Below, in pieces: positions 5,779 to 5,829 of a stretch of DNA of 5,829 nucleotides. Made by a program: the position numbers and the translations under genes. The notes under the pieces are model-generated. The model made no database searches, had not been told where the DNA came from, and was given only the letters and a program-made list of their open reading frames with translations. The DNA comes from an uncultured Bacilli bacterium (GTDB lineage Bacteria > Bacillota_I > Bacilli_A > RF39 > UBA660), in the NCBI GenBank assembly GCA_910587725.1, contig CAJUNG010000058.1, forward strand, positions 1-5,829. The letters are read 5' to 3'. The stretch's first letter is position 1. Each line of letters begins with the position of its first letter.

Positions 5779-5819
5779 AAATAAAATTGTAAGTTCCCGC
5801 TTTATCACAAACGGGAATT
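5779..5819 (-). terminator. Possible terminator of a gene beyond the right edge
   Basis: TTCCCG (5794-5799) and CGGGAA (5812-5817) form a 6-bp GC-rich stem around a 12-nt loop. On the minus strand it is followed by CTTACAATTTTATTT, a weak T-rich tract starting a few bases late. It may end a minus-strand gene lying past 5829, or be part of an untranslated leader. No coding region is seen between 5698 and 5829. Confidence 0.35.
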
Positions 5820-5829
5820 AAGTGTTAAA

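Overview
This is an AT-rich, densely packed window. It fits a low-GC Gram-positive (Bacillota, most likely Bacilli or a relative): strong AGGAGG-type ribosome binding sites, sigma-A-like promoters with extended -10 boxes, a CpoA/LafB-type glycolipid glycosyltransferase, and a YqfQ/VrrA-like small protein. The reading frames use the standard bacterial code, with Trp encoded by TGG and no sign of TGA recoding. I cannot name the genus. There are no tRNAs, rRNAs, insertion sequences, CRISPR arrays or phage genes.

Layout. (1) Positions 1-44 hold an intrinsic terminator of a gene outside the window. (2) Positions 91-2006 (+) hold a promoter followed by a two-gene operon: ttcA (tRNA 2-thiocytidine synthesis) and, 24 bp later, a family-4 glycosyltransferase of the CpoA/LafB type (membrane and lipoteichoic-acid anchor glycolipid). 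(3) Positions 2383-2003 (-) hold a small YqfQ/VrrA-like gene convergent with the glycosyltransferase. The two stop codons overlap, and each gene appears to have its terminator inside the other's last codons. (4) Positions 2443-4698 (+) hold a promoter and a two-gene operon for a type IV pilus, competence pseudopilus or type II secretion-like machine: the polytopic platform protein (PilC/GspF/ComGB family, with a long charged N-terminal extension) and, 10 bp later, the prepilin peptidase (PilD/ComC family). A bidirectional terminator follows. (5) Positions 5758-4714 (-) hold a promoter and a GTG-started gene whose product looks like a degenerate SGNH/GDSL hydrolase, lacking the catalytic serine and GxND signatures and carrying a C-terminal helical extension. 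(6) Positions 5759-5829 hold only two small inverted repeats.

How the genes work together. The platform protein and prepilin peptidase are clear partners: the peptidase matures the pilins that are assembled on the platform. The assembly ATPase and pilins are not in the window and must be encoded elsewhere if the system works. ttcA and the glycosyltransferase are co-transcribed without an obvious biochemical link. Nothing here amounts to a demonstrably new system. The items most worth a second look are the apparent SGNH pseudoenzyme, the YqfQ-like gene with its PAFFI tail, and the interlocked terminators at the convergent junction.
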